From: Sphingomonadaceae bacterium
GTDB taxonomy: Bacteria > Pseudomonadota > Alphaproteobacteria > Sphingomonadales > Sphingomonadaceae
Length of the DNA: 23,720 nt
Reading direction: 5' to 3'
NCBI GenBank assembly: GCA_016742125.1
Contig: JACVCM010000051.1
Location: 1 to 23,720 of the forward strand
The notes beneath the pieces are model-generated. The model was not told the origin of the DNA and searched no databases. It saw only the letters and a list, made by a program, of their open reading frames with translations. A program made the translations under genes and the position numbers. Shown piece by piece: positions 1 through 8,133 of the stretch (positions within the stretch are counted from its first letter, which is position 1; the number at the start of each line of letters is the position of its first letter).

Positions 1-114
1 AAAGGTTTTGTGCGTGTCGCATCGTCCCCGCTGACACGGTCGAGCTATCATGCTGGGGATGATTTTGGCAAAATGCGCGATGCGCGCGCTGCCCTGCTGG
101 CAAAGGCCGGATAG
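1..114 (+). CDS. lipA: Lipoyl synthase, C-terminal end (partial)
   Basis: This is the last 37 codons of a gene that enters from the left edge, in frame from base 1 to a TAG at 112-114. The peptide contains VASSPLTRSSYHAGDDF, the conserved C-terminal signature of lipoyl synthase, in which the RSSYHA serine is a ligand of the auxiliary iron-sulfur cluster. The family is a radical-SAM enzyme that inserts two sulfurs into protein-bound octanoyl groups. The radical-SAM core lies outside the window, so the call rests on the tail alone. ratA starts 20 nt downstream on the same strand, so the two are probably cotranscribed. Confidence 0.88.
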   Translation, partial: KGFVRVASSPLTRSSYHAGDDFGKMRDARAALLAKAG

Positions 115-134
115 GCCGACGCGGGGCAGGGGGC

Positions 135-584
135 ATGCCGCATCATCATGAGCGCCGCAACCTGCCGCATAGCGCGGCGCAGATGTATGATCTGGTGGCC
201 GATGTCGGCCGCTATCCCGATTTTCTGCCATGGGTCAGCGCCATTCGCATCCGCAAAGACAGCGAGGCCGAAATGCTGGCGGACATGATCGTGGGCTTCA
301 AGTCGCTTCGCGAAACCTTTTCATCGCGTGTCGTCAAGACGCCCAAGCGTGAGATTTGTGTCGACTATCTTGATGGACCGATGAAGCATCTGCACAATGT
401 CTGGAAGTTTGAAGATGTGCCCGGCGGCGGCTCCATCGTCGATTTCACCGTCGATTTCTCTTTCCGCAACCGCGTATTCGAGGCGCTGGCCGGACAGTTT
501 TTCGATTCGGCTCTCCGCAAGATGACCAGCGCTTTTATCGAGCGCGCACATGCGCTTTACGGGAGCAGCAACGTCAGCGCGTGA
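135..584 (+). CDS. ratA: RatA/COQ10-family START-domain protein
   Basis: A 149-residue protein of the polyketide cyclase/START-like (COQ10) family. The N-terminal stretch with YDLVADVGRYPDFLPW (about residues 18-33) is the family signature, followed by the beta-rich cavity fold and a C-terminal helix (FDSALRKMTSAFIERA, about 122-137). Eukaryotic Coq10 and alphaproteobacterial homologues bind ubiquinone and support respiration. The E. coli homologue RatA was described as a toxin inhibiting 70S association, so database names differ. Here the position after lipA favours the respiratory, ubiquinone-binding role; that is inference. ATG 135 has a G-rich stretch just upstream (GGGGCAGGGGGC). The last 28 nt overlap the end of the convergent cinA gene. 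Confidence 0.85.
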   Translation: MPHHHERRNLPHSAAQMYDLVADVGRYPDFLPWVSAIRIRKDSEAEMLADMIVGFKSLRETFSSRVVKTPKREICVDYLDGPMKHLHNVWKFEDVPGGGSIVDFTVDFSFRNRVFEALAGQFFDSALRKMTSAFIERAHALYGSSNVSA

Positions 585-1060
585 AGCGTCGCGATGGTTC
601 GAATTTCGGCGCGACTTTTGTCCGCCCCGAAGTCCATCCGGTCCGCATTGACCTCGTTTGCGTCCTTGCCCTTTTCGGCAACGGCGAAAACAACGGTGCC
701 TACCGGTTTCTGGGCCGTTCCGCCGTCTGGTCCGGCAACGCCACTGATGGCGACGGCAATGTCTGCGCCGCTTCTCTTGAGCGCCCCTTGAGCCATTGCC
801 CACGCACATGCGACCGATACCGCGCCGAAGGTGTCGATAATATCCTCATTGACGCCCAGCATCGCGATTTTGGCTGCGTTTGAATAGGTCACATAGCCAT
901 GGCCCAGCACCGCACTGCTGCCGGGAATTTCAGTGATGGCGGCGGCGACCAGCCCGCCGGTGCAGCTTTCGGCTGTTGAAATCATCCGGCCCGCTGTCTT
1001 GTTTTCGGTCACCACGCGCTCAGCCATGTCTGCGATGCTTTGTGGAAGGACAGTGTTCAT
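557..1060 (-). CDS. cinA: CinA-family protein, nicotinamide-nucleotide amidohydrolase (PncC type)
   Basis: A 167-residue stand-alone CinA C-terminal domain. It contains STAESCTGG (about 28-36), YSNAAKIAMLGV (about 59-70) and the ISGVAGPDGGT loop, all diagnostic of the PncC deamidase that converts NMN to nicotinate mononucleotide in pyridine-nucleotide salvage. The N-terminal MoCF-like domain of long CinA proteins is absent, as is usual for the short PncC form. Its ATG overlaps the TGA of ispDF in an ATGA junction (1057-1060), so it is the second gene of an ispDF-cinA operon. It ends inside the 3' end of the convergent ratA. Confidence 0.9.
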   Translation of the reverse strand: MNTVLPQSIADMAERVVTENKTAGRMISTAESCTGGLVAAAITEIPGSSAVLGHGYVTYSNAAKIAMLGVNEDIIDTFGAVSVACAWAMAQGALKRSGADIAVAISGVAGPDGGTAQKPVGTVVFAVAEKGKDANEVNADRMDFGADKSRAEIRTIATLHALTLLLP

Positions 1061-2205
1061 CTGCTTTTCTCGAATGTTGCGATGGCTTGAGCGGCGATGC
1101 CCTCTTGGCGACCGGTAAAGCCCAGCATCTCCGTGGTGGTCGCCTTGACCGATATGCGATGGGCGTCGATCGCCATGATTTCGGACAGCCTTTCGCGCAT
1201 GGCGGCCTTATGGGGCCCGATTTTCGGCGCCTCGCAGACGATCGTCACGTCGGCATTTGACAGCTCATAGCCGGCCTCCCGCGCAAGCATCATGGCGTGC
1301 GTCAGAAATCGGCCGGAGGATGCACCTCTCCATTGCGGGTCGGACGGTGGGAAATGGTCGCCGATATCGCCCAGCGCCATTGCGCCTAGAATGGCATCGG
1401 TCAAAGCATGCATCGCCACATCGGCATCGCTGTGGCCCGACAGGCCCTTGTCATGCACGATTTGGACGCCGCACAACCACAGTTCCTCGCCCGGGACGAG
1501 CCGGTGAACATCGAAACCCGAACCGGATCGGATGGTTGGCGTCATTTCCGGACCCGAAAAATCTGCGGCGAAGGTAAATTTGCCAAGGGCTTCATCGCCG
1601 GCGACTATAGCGACTTCACGACCTGATGCCATGAACATGCGGGCGTCGTCGGTCGGTTCGACACCTTTCCATTCGCGATGGGCCTGCAAAATGACGTCAA
1701 AGTGGAATGCCTGCGGGGTCTGGATCCTCCAGAGATTTTCGCGTTCCACTGTCTCGGACAGCACAATGTTCCCACGCGCAAGGCTATCCACAACGGGCAG
1801 GGCGGGCACTGCCCCGGGCGAACCCAGAAGGGCATCGATAAGGTCGTCGATGATGTGTTGCGACAGAAATGGTCGGGCGGCGTCGTGAATGAGCACGAAA
1901 TCGGTATCGCCTTTTTCGGCGATCGCTTCCAAGCCGTTCGCAACGCTTTCTCGCCGCGTGTCGCTGCCCGCCTCACAATTTGCGGGTGCGAGACCGGCAA
2001 GCGCTGCTCTTGCATTTTCCTCCTGGCCAGCACCGATTGCAACAAACACGCTGCCGATCTGTCGATGGTTCGCCAAGGCGGCGTAGCTGTGGCGGAGCAT
2101 AGGCTGCCCGCGTACCAGGCGAAACTGCTTCGGAAGGTCGCCACCAGCGCGGCTGCCAGAGCCTGCGGCTACAATCAATGCCGTGATGCGAGGACGCGAA
2201 GCCAT
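1057..2205 (-). CDS. ispDF: Bifunctional IspD/IspF (MEP isoprenoid pathway)
   Basis: A 382-residue fusion. Residues 1 to about 220 are IspD (2-C-methyl-D-erythritol 4-phosphate cytidylyltransferase), with the nucleotide-binding loop ALIVAAGSGSRAGGDLPKQF at 9-28 and HDAARPF at 107-113. Residues 226-382 are IspF (MECDP synthase), with SGFDVHRL (D232, H234 as metal ligands), SGHSDADVAMHALTDAILGA (H266) and the C-terminal TTTEMLGFTGRQEGIAA. The domains catalyse the third and fifth steps of the MEP pathway. The fused form is common in alphaproteobacteria and in Campylobacter/Helicobacter. The ATG at 2205 is placed right before the nucleotide-binding strand. The upstream gap to the divergent dusB is 82 bp. 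Confidence 0.96.
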   Translation of the reverse strand: MASRPRITALIVAAGSGSRAGGDLPKQFRLVRGQPMLRHSYAALANHRQIGSVFVAIGAGQEENARAALAGLAPANCEAGSDTRRESVANGLEAIAEKGDTDFVLIHDAARPFLSQHIIDDLIDALLGSPGAVPALPVVDSLARGNIVLSETVERENLWRIQTPQAFHFDVILQAHREWKGVEPTDDARMFMASGREVAIVAGDEALGKFTFAADFSGPEMTPTIRSGSGFDVHRLVPGEELWLCGVQIVHDKGLSGHSDADVAMHALTDAILGAMALGDIGDHFPPSDPQWRGASSGRFLTHAMMLAREAGYELSNADVTIVCEAPKIGPHKAAMRERLSEIMAIDAHRISVKATTTEMLGFTGRQEGIAAQAIATFEKSR

Positions 2206-2260
2206 CCGGGCGCTCTAGCGACAGCGCTCTTGCCCGCCAAGCCGAAAGCGGGTAACGGGC

Positions 2261-2277
2261 TGCCTAAATTTTAGGCA
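2261..2277. promoter_or_regulatory. Perfect 17-bp palindrome matching the NtrC site (TGC-N11-GCA)
   Basis: TGCCTAAATTTTAGGCA is an exact 8-1-8 inverted repeat in the ispDF/dusB divergent region, ending 10 nt before the dusB ATG. It fits TGC-N11-GCA, the 17-bp dyad described for NtrC binding in enterics and rhizobia. The ORF1(dusB)-ntrBC operon of rhizobia is known to be negatively autoregulated by NtrC. A site this close to the start codon would overlap the transcription start or core promoter, which suggests repression rather than sigma-54 activation. Binding here is inference. Confidence 0.55.
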
Positions 2278-2287
2278 CTATGCAAGA

Positions 2288-3283
2288 ATGACACTTAAAC
2301 CAATCAATATCGGTCCTATAGAGATTGCTTGTCCGGTGATCCTCGCACCTATGACGGGTGTTACAGATATGCCGTTCCGCCGGATCGTGCGTCGTTTTGG
2401 CTCGGGGCTGAATGTCACCGAGATGATCGCCAGCCAAGCAATGATCCGTGAAACGCGGCAGAGCCTGCAAAAGTGCGAGTGGGATGCGATCGAGGAACCG
2501 GTGTCGATGCAGCTTGCCGGCTGTACGCCCTATGAAATGGGCGAGGCAGCGAAACTTAACGAGGATCGCGGCGCAGCTATTATCGATATCAACATGGGTT
2601 GCCCGGTCAAAAAAGTTGTCAATGGCGACGCCGGTTCCGCCCTTATGCGCGACCTTCCGCTGGCAGCGAGCCTTATCGAAGCTACGGTAAAGGCAGTTTC
2701 TGTGCCGGTGACAGTTAAGATGCGTATGGGTTGGGATCATGGCAGTCTGAATGCGCCTGAGCTTGCCCGCATCGCCGAAGATCTTGGTGCAAAAATGGTT
2801 ACCGTCCACGGCCGAACCCGTAACCAGATGTACAAAGGGTCGGCAGATTGGGCGTTCGTGCGCAACGTCAAAGAGGCTGTGTCGATCCCCGTGATCGTCA
2901 ACGGGGACATCTGCACGATTGGAGACGCTGAAGCGGCGCTTGTACAGAGCGGCGCCGATGGGGTGATGGTCGGGCGCGGTGCCTATGGCAAGCCGTGGCT
3001 GCTCGGCCAGATGATGCATTGGTTCCGCACGGGTCAAACCATCGCCGATCCTAGTCTGGAAGCGCAATATCATCTGATTATCGAACATTATCGCGCGATG
3101 CTCGATCTGTATGGTGCAGAGGTGGGGCCTCGGGTCGCGCGTAAGCATATTGGCTGGTATACCAAGGGTTTGACCGGATCGGCTGAATTCCGGAATTTCA
3201 TCAACAGGATCGACGACCCTGAAACCGTAATGGGTGAGCTTACGCGCTTTTACGAGCCGTTTCTGACGCGCTCGGCGGCTTGA
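2288..3283 (+). CDS. dusB: tRNA-dihydrouridine synthase DusB
   Basis: A 331-residue FMN-dependent TIM-barrel enzyme that reduces specific uridines in the tRNA D-loop to dihydrouridine. Visible motifs are the FMN-site start LAPMTGVTDMPFRR (about 19-32), the catalytic-cysteine segment NMGCPVKKVVNGDAGSAL, KMRMGWD, VHGRTRNQMYKG, VNGDI and GVMVGRGAYGKPW. The C-terminal helical domain carries ARKHIGWYTKGL. It is the 'ORF1/nifR3' gene that heads ntrBC operons in alphaproteobacteria. ATG 2288 has only a weak upstream purine stretch. The ATG at 2280 runs into a stop after two codons, so it cannot be the start. The stop overlaps or abuts ntrB. Confidence 0.95.
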   Translation: MTLKPINIGPIEIACPVILAPMTGVTDMPFRRIVRRFGSGLNVTEMIASQAMIRETRQSLQKCEWDAIEEPVSMQLAGCTPYEMGEAAKLNEDRGAAIIDINMGCPVKKVVNGDAGSALMRDLPLAASLIEATVKAVSVPVTVKMRMGWDHGSLNAPELARIAEDLGAKMVTVHGRTRNQMYKGSADWAFVRNVKEAVSIPVIVNGDICTIGDAEAALVQSGADGVMVGRGAYGKPWLLGQMMHWFRTGQTIADPSLEAQYHLIIEHYRAMLDLYGAEVGPRVARKHIGWYTKGLTGSAEFRNFINRIDDPETVMGELTRFYEPFLTRSAA

Positions 3284-3285
3284 CC

Positions 3286-4377
3286 ATGCTGGGCGTTATG
3301 GACCGCCCGGAAACAGGCCAGATACTGGCTAATATTCCGGTTCCGGTGTTGCTGATCGACCCGGACAATCGGGTCGCCTATGCCAATGATGCCAGCGAGG
3401 CCTTTTTTGGGCGGAGCAAAAAGCGTTTCGAAGGGCAGTCTGTGGCGTCTGTTTTGCGCTTTGAAAGCGGGCGCATGAATTCGGCTCTCCTGTCGGGTGA
3501 AAATGACATCTCCGCACAGGACATGGAACTGATATCTGTACATGGCAGCATTACCGTCGATGTTAACATATCGGTGGTGCCGGGCGAGGCAGGATGGCGG
3601 ATTGCCGTTATATCTCCGCGCAATGGCGGGCGGGAACATATCGGCGAACAGCGTGATGGTGGCCAGCAACAGGCAATGGGCGCCCCCGCAATCCTCGGCC
3701 ATGAAATCAAAAACCCACTTGCCGGCATCAAGGGTGCCGCGCAGCTTTTGGCACGGCGGGTGAGTGAAAAGGATGCCGCGCTTACCGAGTTGATTGTGAA
3801 CGAGGTCGACCGGATTGCCCGTCTGCTCGATCAAATGCAGAAACTGGGACGTTCGGAGCCGCCTGATCTGGCGCCTGCAAATGTTCATCTCCTCATAGAA
3901 AAAGCGATACGTTCGTTGCGCGCGGCTAACCGCGCGCTGCCGGAACTGTCCATCAATTATGACCCATCGCTGCCCGACGTGTATATCGATGCTGACGGCA
4001 TGGTGCAGATACTCATTAACCTGCTTCAGAACGCTGTAGATGCACTTAATGGCCGTCTTGATGGCGTGATTGGTATTTCCACGCGTTTTGTCATGAGCGG
4101 CGCGTTGCGAGAGGCAGACCTGGAGCGCAGGACGGTGAAACTTCCTGTCGAAATTGCGATATCTGATAATGGACCGGGTGTTCCAGAGCATATTGAAGAC
4201 GAACTTTTCTCGCCTTTTGTCACGACAAAACGTGACGGGCAGGGGCTGGGGCTCGCCATCGTGCGGAAACTTGTCCAGCAGATGAACAGTCGGATTGTAT
4301 TCGAACGCGATGTGCAAAGGCGGCAGACGGTGTTCCGTCTCTTTCTGCCCGTTGCCGGCAGGAAAGGGCAGGAATGA
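3286..4377 (+). CDS. ntrB: Nitrogen regulation histidine kinase NtrB (GlnL)
   Basis: A soluble two-component sensor kinase of 363 residues with no membrane segment. It has an N-terminal PAS domain (about 10-110), an H-box GHEIKNPLAGIKG with the phospho-acceptor His139, an N-box INLLQNAVDAL (about 244-253), G1 DNGPG (294-298) and G2 GQGLGLA (318-324). NtrB phosphorylates or dephosphorylates NtrC in response to PII proteins. Three starts are possible: TTG 3280 (inside the dusB stop), ATG 3286 and ATG 3298; none has a strong ribosome-binding site. ATG 3286 was chosen as the first ATG, 2 nt past the dusB stop. The end overlaps the ntrC start (ATGA). Confidence 0.93.
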   Translation: MLGVMDRPETGQILANIPVPVLLIDPDNRVAYANDASEAFFGRSKKRFEGQSVASVLRFESGRMNSALLSGENDISAQDMELISVHGSITVDVNISVVPGEAGWRIAVISPRNGGREHIGEQRDGGQQQAMGAPAILGHEIKNPLAGIKGAAQLLARRVSEKDAALTELIVNEVDRIARLLDQMQKLGRSEPPDLAPANVHLLIEKAIRSLRAANRALPELSINYDPSLPDVYIDADGMVQILINLLQNAVDALNGRLDGVIGISTRFVMSGALREADLERRTVKLPVEIAISDNGPGVPEHIEDELFSPFVTTKRDGQGLGLAIVRKLVQQMNSRIVFERDVQRRQTVFRLFLPVAGRKGQE

Positions 4378-5795
4378 GCGAGGGGCGCGTTTTGATTGTC
4401 GAGGATGATGCCTCGATCGGGCTTGTTGTAAGCTCGGCGCTGGCTGCGGAAAATATCGACTGTCAGATTTGCGACACGGTTGCTGCGCGCGATGCCGCGC
4501 TGGCTGGCGGGAATTTCGACCTGATGCTGACTGACGTCGTTTTGAAAGACAGCGATGGTCTTGCCACACTCAAAGACGCCATGGCCACGGCACCGGACAT
4601 GCCAGTCATCATCATGTCGGCCCAGAACACGCTCGAAACTGCTGTACGAGCCAGCGAAATCAACGCTTTCGAATATTTTCCCAAACCATTCGATCTCAAC
4701 GACCTGATCCTGGCCGTGCGGCAGGGCATTGAACAGAAACGTGCCGAGCCCGACAGCCAGGCGGTTTCACTTCCCGAGGCCAATTTGCCGATGATTGGGC
4801 GCAGTTCGGCAATGCAGGACGTATATCGCATGGTGGCTCGCCTGCTGCGTAATGATCTTTCGGTTTTGATTTCTGGCGAAAGCGGGACTGGTAAAGAACT
4901 CGTCGCAGAAGCCATCCATAGCCTTGGGCATCGCAAAACCGGGCCCTTTGTCGCGGTCAACATGGCCGCGATTCCCGGAGAACTTATCGAAGCCGAGTTG
5001 TTCGGCCACGAAAAGGGTTCTTTCACTGGTGCAGTGGGTCAGGCGATCGGACGGTTCGAGCAGGCGCAGGGGGGGACGCTTTTTCTCGACGAGATCGGGG
5101 ACATGCCGACCCACGCACAAACCCGCCTGCTTCGTGCCCTGCAAAGCGGAGTAATCAGCCGGATAGGAGGTAAGGCTAGCATTCGGCTCGACGTCCGCAT
5201 CGTGGCGGCCACCAACCAGAATCTCGAAGAACTGATCGCGAAAGGCAAGTTTCGCGAGGATTTATTCTATCGGCTGAATGTTGTCCCGATTTCAATGCCG
5301 CCGCTCCGTGATCGCACGGAAGATATCGGACTGCTCGCTCAGCACTTTCTGACGCTTGCGGCGCAGGACGGCCTGCCTTTGCGCAAGATCGACGACGGGG
5401 CAGTGGCCATGTTGATGACAATGCCCTGGCGGGGCAATATTCGCGAACTGCGCAATCTCATCTATCGTTTGGCACTGATTTGCCGCGAGGACACGATAAC
5501 CGAGGTAACGATCGCGCAGAATGTAGAGGCCGTACCGGGAGCCGACATGCCCGTTCAAGGTGCAAGCTTTGAAGCCGCCGTGACCCAGTTCATGCGCGAG
5601 CAGAAGGCACGCGGCGTATCGCGCGAAAAGCTGTATCCCAAAGCGCTGGCCCAGTTCGAGATACCGTTGCTCCAGCAGGTTATGCGGCATGCGCGGGGCA
5701 ACCAGTTAAAAGCCGCGGCGCTGCTCGGGATTAACCGCAACACATTGCGCAAGAAGCTGACGGATTATGGGATCGGACCGGGTACAGCGGGTTGA
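4374..5795 (+). CDS. ntrC: Nitrogen regulator NtrC, sigma-54 activator
   Basis: A 473-residue enhancer-binding protein. The receiver domain (about 1-120) has the acidic pair D11/D12, the phospho-acceptor D54 and K104. The AAA+ domain has Walker A GESGTGKE (168-175), a sigma-54 contact loop GSFTGA (215-220), Walker B GGTLFLDEIGD (233-243) and FREDLFYRLN with the arginine finger (293-302). A C-terminal Fis-type helix-turn-helix follows (KAAALLGINRNTLRKKL). The loop reads GSFTGA instead of the usual GAFTGA, a conservative change, so sigma-54 activation is expected. It is translationally coupled to ntrB through an ATGA overlap, preceded by AGGAAAGGGCAGGA. Targets are normally nitrogen-assimilation promoters, none of which lie in the window apart from the putative dusB site. 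Confidence 0.96.
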   Translation: MSEGRVLIVEDDASIGLVVSSALAAENIDCQICDTVAARDAALAGGNFDLMLTDVVLKDSDGLATLKDAMATAPDMPVIIMSAQNTLETAVRASEINAFEYFPKPFDLNDLILAVRQGIEQKRAEPDSQAVSLPEANLPMIGRSSAMQDVYRMVARLLRNDLSVLISGESGTGKELVAEAIHSLGHRKTGPFVAVNMAAIPGELIEAELFGHEKGSFTGAVGQAIGRFEQAQGGTLFLDEIGDMPTHAQTRLLRALQSGVISRIGGKASIRLDVRIVAATNQNLEELIAKGKFREDLFYRLNVVPISMPPLRDRTEDIGLLAQHFLTLAAQDGLPLRKIDDGAVAMLMTMPWRGNIRELRNLIYRLALICREDTITEVTIAQNVEAVPGADMPVQGASFEAAVTQFMREQKARGVSREKLYPKALAQFEIPLLQQVMRHARGNQLKAAALLGINRNTLRKKLTDYGIGPGTAG

Positions 5796-5856
5796 CCCGA
5801 ACGAAGCCTTGGGCTGCTATCAGGTGCGACTTTGTGCTTTTCTTGCCACGATGACC

Positions 5857-5871
5857 ATGCCACAGTGGCAT
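5857..5871. promoter_or_regulatory. 15-bp palindrome abutting the ntrY start codon
   Basis: ATGCCACAGTGGCAT is an exact 7-1-7 inverted repeat that ends 1 nt before the ntrY ATG at 5873. The half-site TGCCAC is also present at 5845-5850, giving a direct repeat 13 bp upstream of the left arm. The palindrome covers the position of the ribosome-binding site, so it could act as a DNA operator or as a short RNA hairpin limiting ntrY translation. Its TGC-N7-GCA spacing does not fit NtrC. No binding protein can be named. Confidence 0.4.
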
Positions 5872-5872
5872 T

Positions 5873-8131
5873 ATGGCAACAAATTTGATCGACGATGACC
5901 AGGCCGAGCGGTCCATTTTGCGTCGCACGTTGTCATCACTGGCGGATGCTTTGGGCAACAGCCAATCGATAAAGCTCCTTGAAATTGGCAGCGCGATCAT
6001 GCTGGTCGTGGTCGCCGGGATTTCCGCATATATCCTGATGGACCAAGGGCCACAATCGGAGCCCCTGTCGCCCGCGGCGTCTGCCACGATGCTTGTTGCG
6101 AACCTGTTACCGGCCACGATGCTTCTCGTCCTGTTTGGAAGACGCGTTGCACTCAGACGAGCGGAACGCAGCGGTATCGACAGTCAGCAACTACTGCATG
6201 TCAGGCTGGTCGCGATCTTTTCGGCAATCACGGCCGTTCCCACATTGCTGTTGGTCATTTTTGCATCTCTTCTTTTCCAGAGCGGGGTGCAGTTCTGGTT
6301 TTCAGGTTCTGCGCGCGGCATGCTGGAAAATGCGGGCGAGCTTGCCAAAGGCTATTATGAGGTGAACGCCCGCGACGTGGGCGACGAAACGCAGACCATG
6401 GCGGGCGATTTCAGGAATGCGCTCAATCAGACGACTCCTTCTGACCCTGCCTTTTTGGGTTATTATATCGACCAGATAGCTCGCAGACGTTTAAGCGAAT
6501 CCGCAATAGTTTCAGTAGGGCCGGACAATGTCCAGCGTACGGAGGCAGTTTTTGCACTGGACAAACAGCGCCAGCAAAACTGGATATCACCCGATGTTAT
6601 GGCCAAGTTGCAGGCGGGGGAGGGGTTGGTCATCAAAAACAGCGGCAACCGGATTGAGGCCGTTACAGTCCTTTTCGACAACCCCCGCAGCTATCTTTAT
6701 GCGAGCCGCGAAATTACCGTACCGACATTTGCGCTCGGGGAAAAAGCACAGACAGTGCTTGACGACTACGACGAACTGGTTGCGCGATCGCGTGCACTGC
6801 AATTGCAGTTCAATGTCGCGCTCTACGCCATTTCGTTGCTGATCATAGGCATCACGCTTTGGATAGCTCTGCGGGTTGCCGACCGTCTCGTTCGTCCCAT
6901 AAACAGTCTGGTCGATGCGGCGCAGCGGATTGCCGACGGCGACCTGTCAGCGCGGGTCCGTGAAGACCAGTATCGGGCGGACGAAATCGGCTTTCTGTCG
7001 CAGTCCTTCAACCGCATGACCGAACGTCTCGAAAAGCAAACCGGCACATTATTGACCACCAATCGCCAGCTTGGCGAGCGGCGCATATTCATTGAGACGG
7101 TGCTGGAATCGGTTTCAGCAGGCGTGGTTTCCGTAAACGAAGACGGGACGATCGAGCTTGCAAATTCAACCGCCGACAAGATGCTGAGCGGTGAGTCGGA
7201 CACCATTGTCGGGCAGAAATTCACAGAGGTGGCTCCGGAACTGGATGCGCTCGTGCGGGATCGACCGCGCGGAGTAATACAGCTGGGTGACGGGCCGGAA
7301 CCGGTTACCGTGGCTGTGAAGGCGTCGCAGCGCGAACGCGGCGTGGTGGTCACATTCGAGGATATCAGCCAACAGCTTGCCGACCAGCGGCGCGCCGCCT
7401 GGTCTGACGTAGCGCGGCGGATAGCGCACGAGATCAAAAATCCGCTGACACCCATCCAACTGGCGGCCGAGAGACTGCAGCGCCGGTTCGGCAAACAGGT
7501 TGCCGAGGATCCTGCCGTCTTCGAACAGCTGACGGGCACAATCATCAGACAGGTCGGCGACCTTCGCAAAATCGTCGACGAATTTTCGTCATTTGCCCGG
7601 ATGCCGAAGCCGGTTTTTCGTTCCGAAAATCTGAACGATATTGTCGGCCATGCCGTGTTCATGTTCGAAGTGGCTCATCCCGACATCGCATTCAACATGC
7701 AAGCCGACGCCGATACAATAATGCTCGTGGCAGACCGGCGGCAGTTGGGTCAGGCAATCACAAACATACTCAAGAACGCAGCTGAATCCATTGAGGAACG
7801 TCGGAAAAGCGATAACTCGCCGGGCAGAATCGATATCAGTCTGTGCGTCAAAGAGAATAGGGTTCTTGTGCGGACACAGGATAATGGCCTCGGCCTCCCG
7901 TCTGATCGCGAACGCATACTGGAACCCTATATTACCAATCGAGCATCGGGTTCCGGCCTCGGGCTGGCAATCGTGAAGAAAATTGTTGAGGAACATTTCG
8001 GCGAAATCTTCCTCGAGGATGCGCCAGGCGGCGGTGCGATAGTCACGCTGATGTTTCAGCCGGAAACAATTGCGGCAAATGCCGGGCCCGCCGCACCTGC
8101 AGAACCATTGGTAACAGAGGATGAAGTCTAG
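5873..8131 (+). CDS. ntrY: Membrane sensor histidine kinase NtrY
   Basis: A 752-residue transmembrane kinase. Predicted membrane segments lie near residues 41-56, 70-88 and 112-137. A periplasmic sensing loop (about 140-310) is followed by a fourth segment near 314-334. Then come a HAMP domain (about 335-390), a PAS domain (about 405-500), the H-box RRIAHEIKNPLTPIQ with phospho-acceptor His519, an N-box ILKNAAES (632-639), G1 DNGLGLP (670-676) and G2 GSGLGLA (693-699). NtrY partners with NtrX and has been linked in alphaproteobacteria to nitrogen metabolism, respiration and envelope traits. ATG 5873 lies 77 nt after ntrC behind a palindrome, so ntrYX may have its own control. ntrX follows after 2 nt. 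Confidence 0.95.
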   Translation: MATNLIDDDQAERSILRRTLSSLADALGNSQSIKLLEIGSAIMLVVVAGISAYILMDQGPQSEPLSPAASATMLVANLLPATMLLVLFGRRVALRRAERSGIDSQQLLHVRLVAIFSAITAVPTLLLVIFASLLFQSGVQFWFSGSARGMLENAGELAKGYYEVNARDVGDETQTMAGDFRNALNQTTPSDPAFLGYYIDQIARRRLSESAIVSVGPDNVQRTEAVFALDKQRQQNWISPDVMAKLQAGEGLVIKNSGNRIEAVTVLFDNPRSYLYASREITVPTFALGEKAQTVLDDYDELVARSRALQLQFNVALYAISLLIIGITLWIALRVADRLVRPINSLVDAAQRIADGDLSARVREDQYRADEIGFLSQSFNRMTERLEKQTGTLLTTNRQLGERRIFIETVLESVSAGVVSVNEDGTIELANSTADKMLSGESDTIVGQKFTEVAPELDALVRDRPRGVIQLGDGPEPVTVAVKASQRERGVVVTFEDISQQLADQRRAAWSDVARRIAHEIKNPLTPIQLAAERLQRRFGKQVAEDPAVFEQLTGTIIRQVGDLRKIVDEFSSFARMPKPVFRSENLNDIVGHAVFMFEVAHPDIAFNMQADADTIMLVADRRQLGQAITNILKNAAESIEERRKSDNSPGRIDISLCVKENRVLVRTQDNGLGLPSDRERILEPYITNRASGSGLGLAIVKKIVEEHFGEIFLEDAPGGGAIVTLMFQPETIAANAGPAAPAEPLVTEDEV

Positions 8132-8133
8132 GC

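Noticed and set aside
135..1060. Toxin-antitoxin pair involving the RatA-like protein
   Set aside because: The usual partner RatB is absent. The neighbour is a convergent PncC amidohydrolase, so the ubiquinone-binding COQ10 role is the simpler reading.
1678..2274. Open frame of 198 codons on the plus strand opposite ispDF
   Set aside because: It is antisense to the conserved IspD domain and shows no domain or start signal of its own.
3250..4569. Long open frame (439 codons) on the minus strand opposite ntrB
   Set aside because: It lies wholly antisense to a clear dusB/ntrB/ntrC reading with all kinase motifs. Its composition is rich in Arg, His and Pro, typical of a shadow frame.
5820..5850. 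Sigma-54 promoter upstream of ntrY
   Set aside because: The GG and GC in AGGTGCGACTTTGTGC are 11 nt apart instead of 10, and the -24 box is poor.
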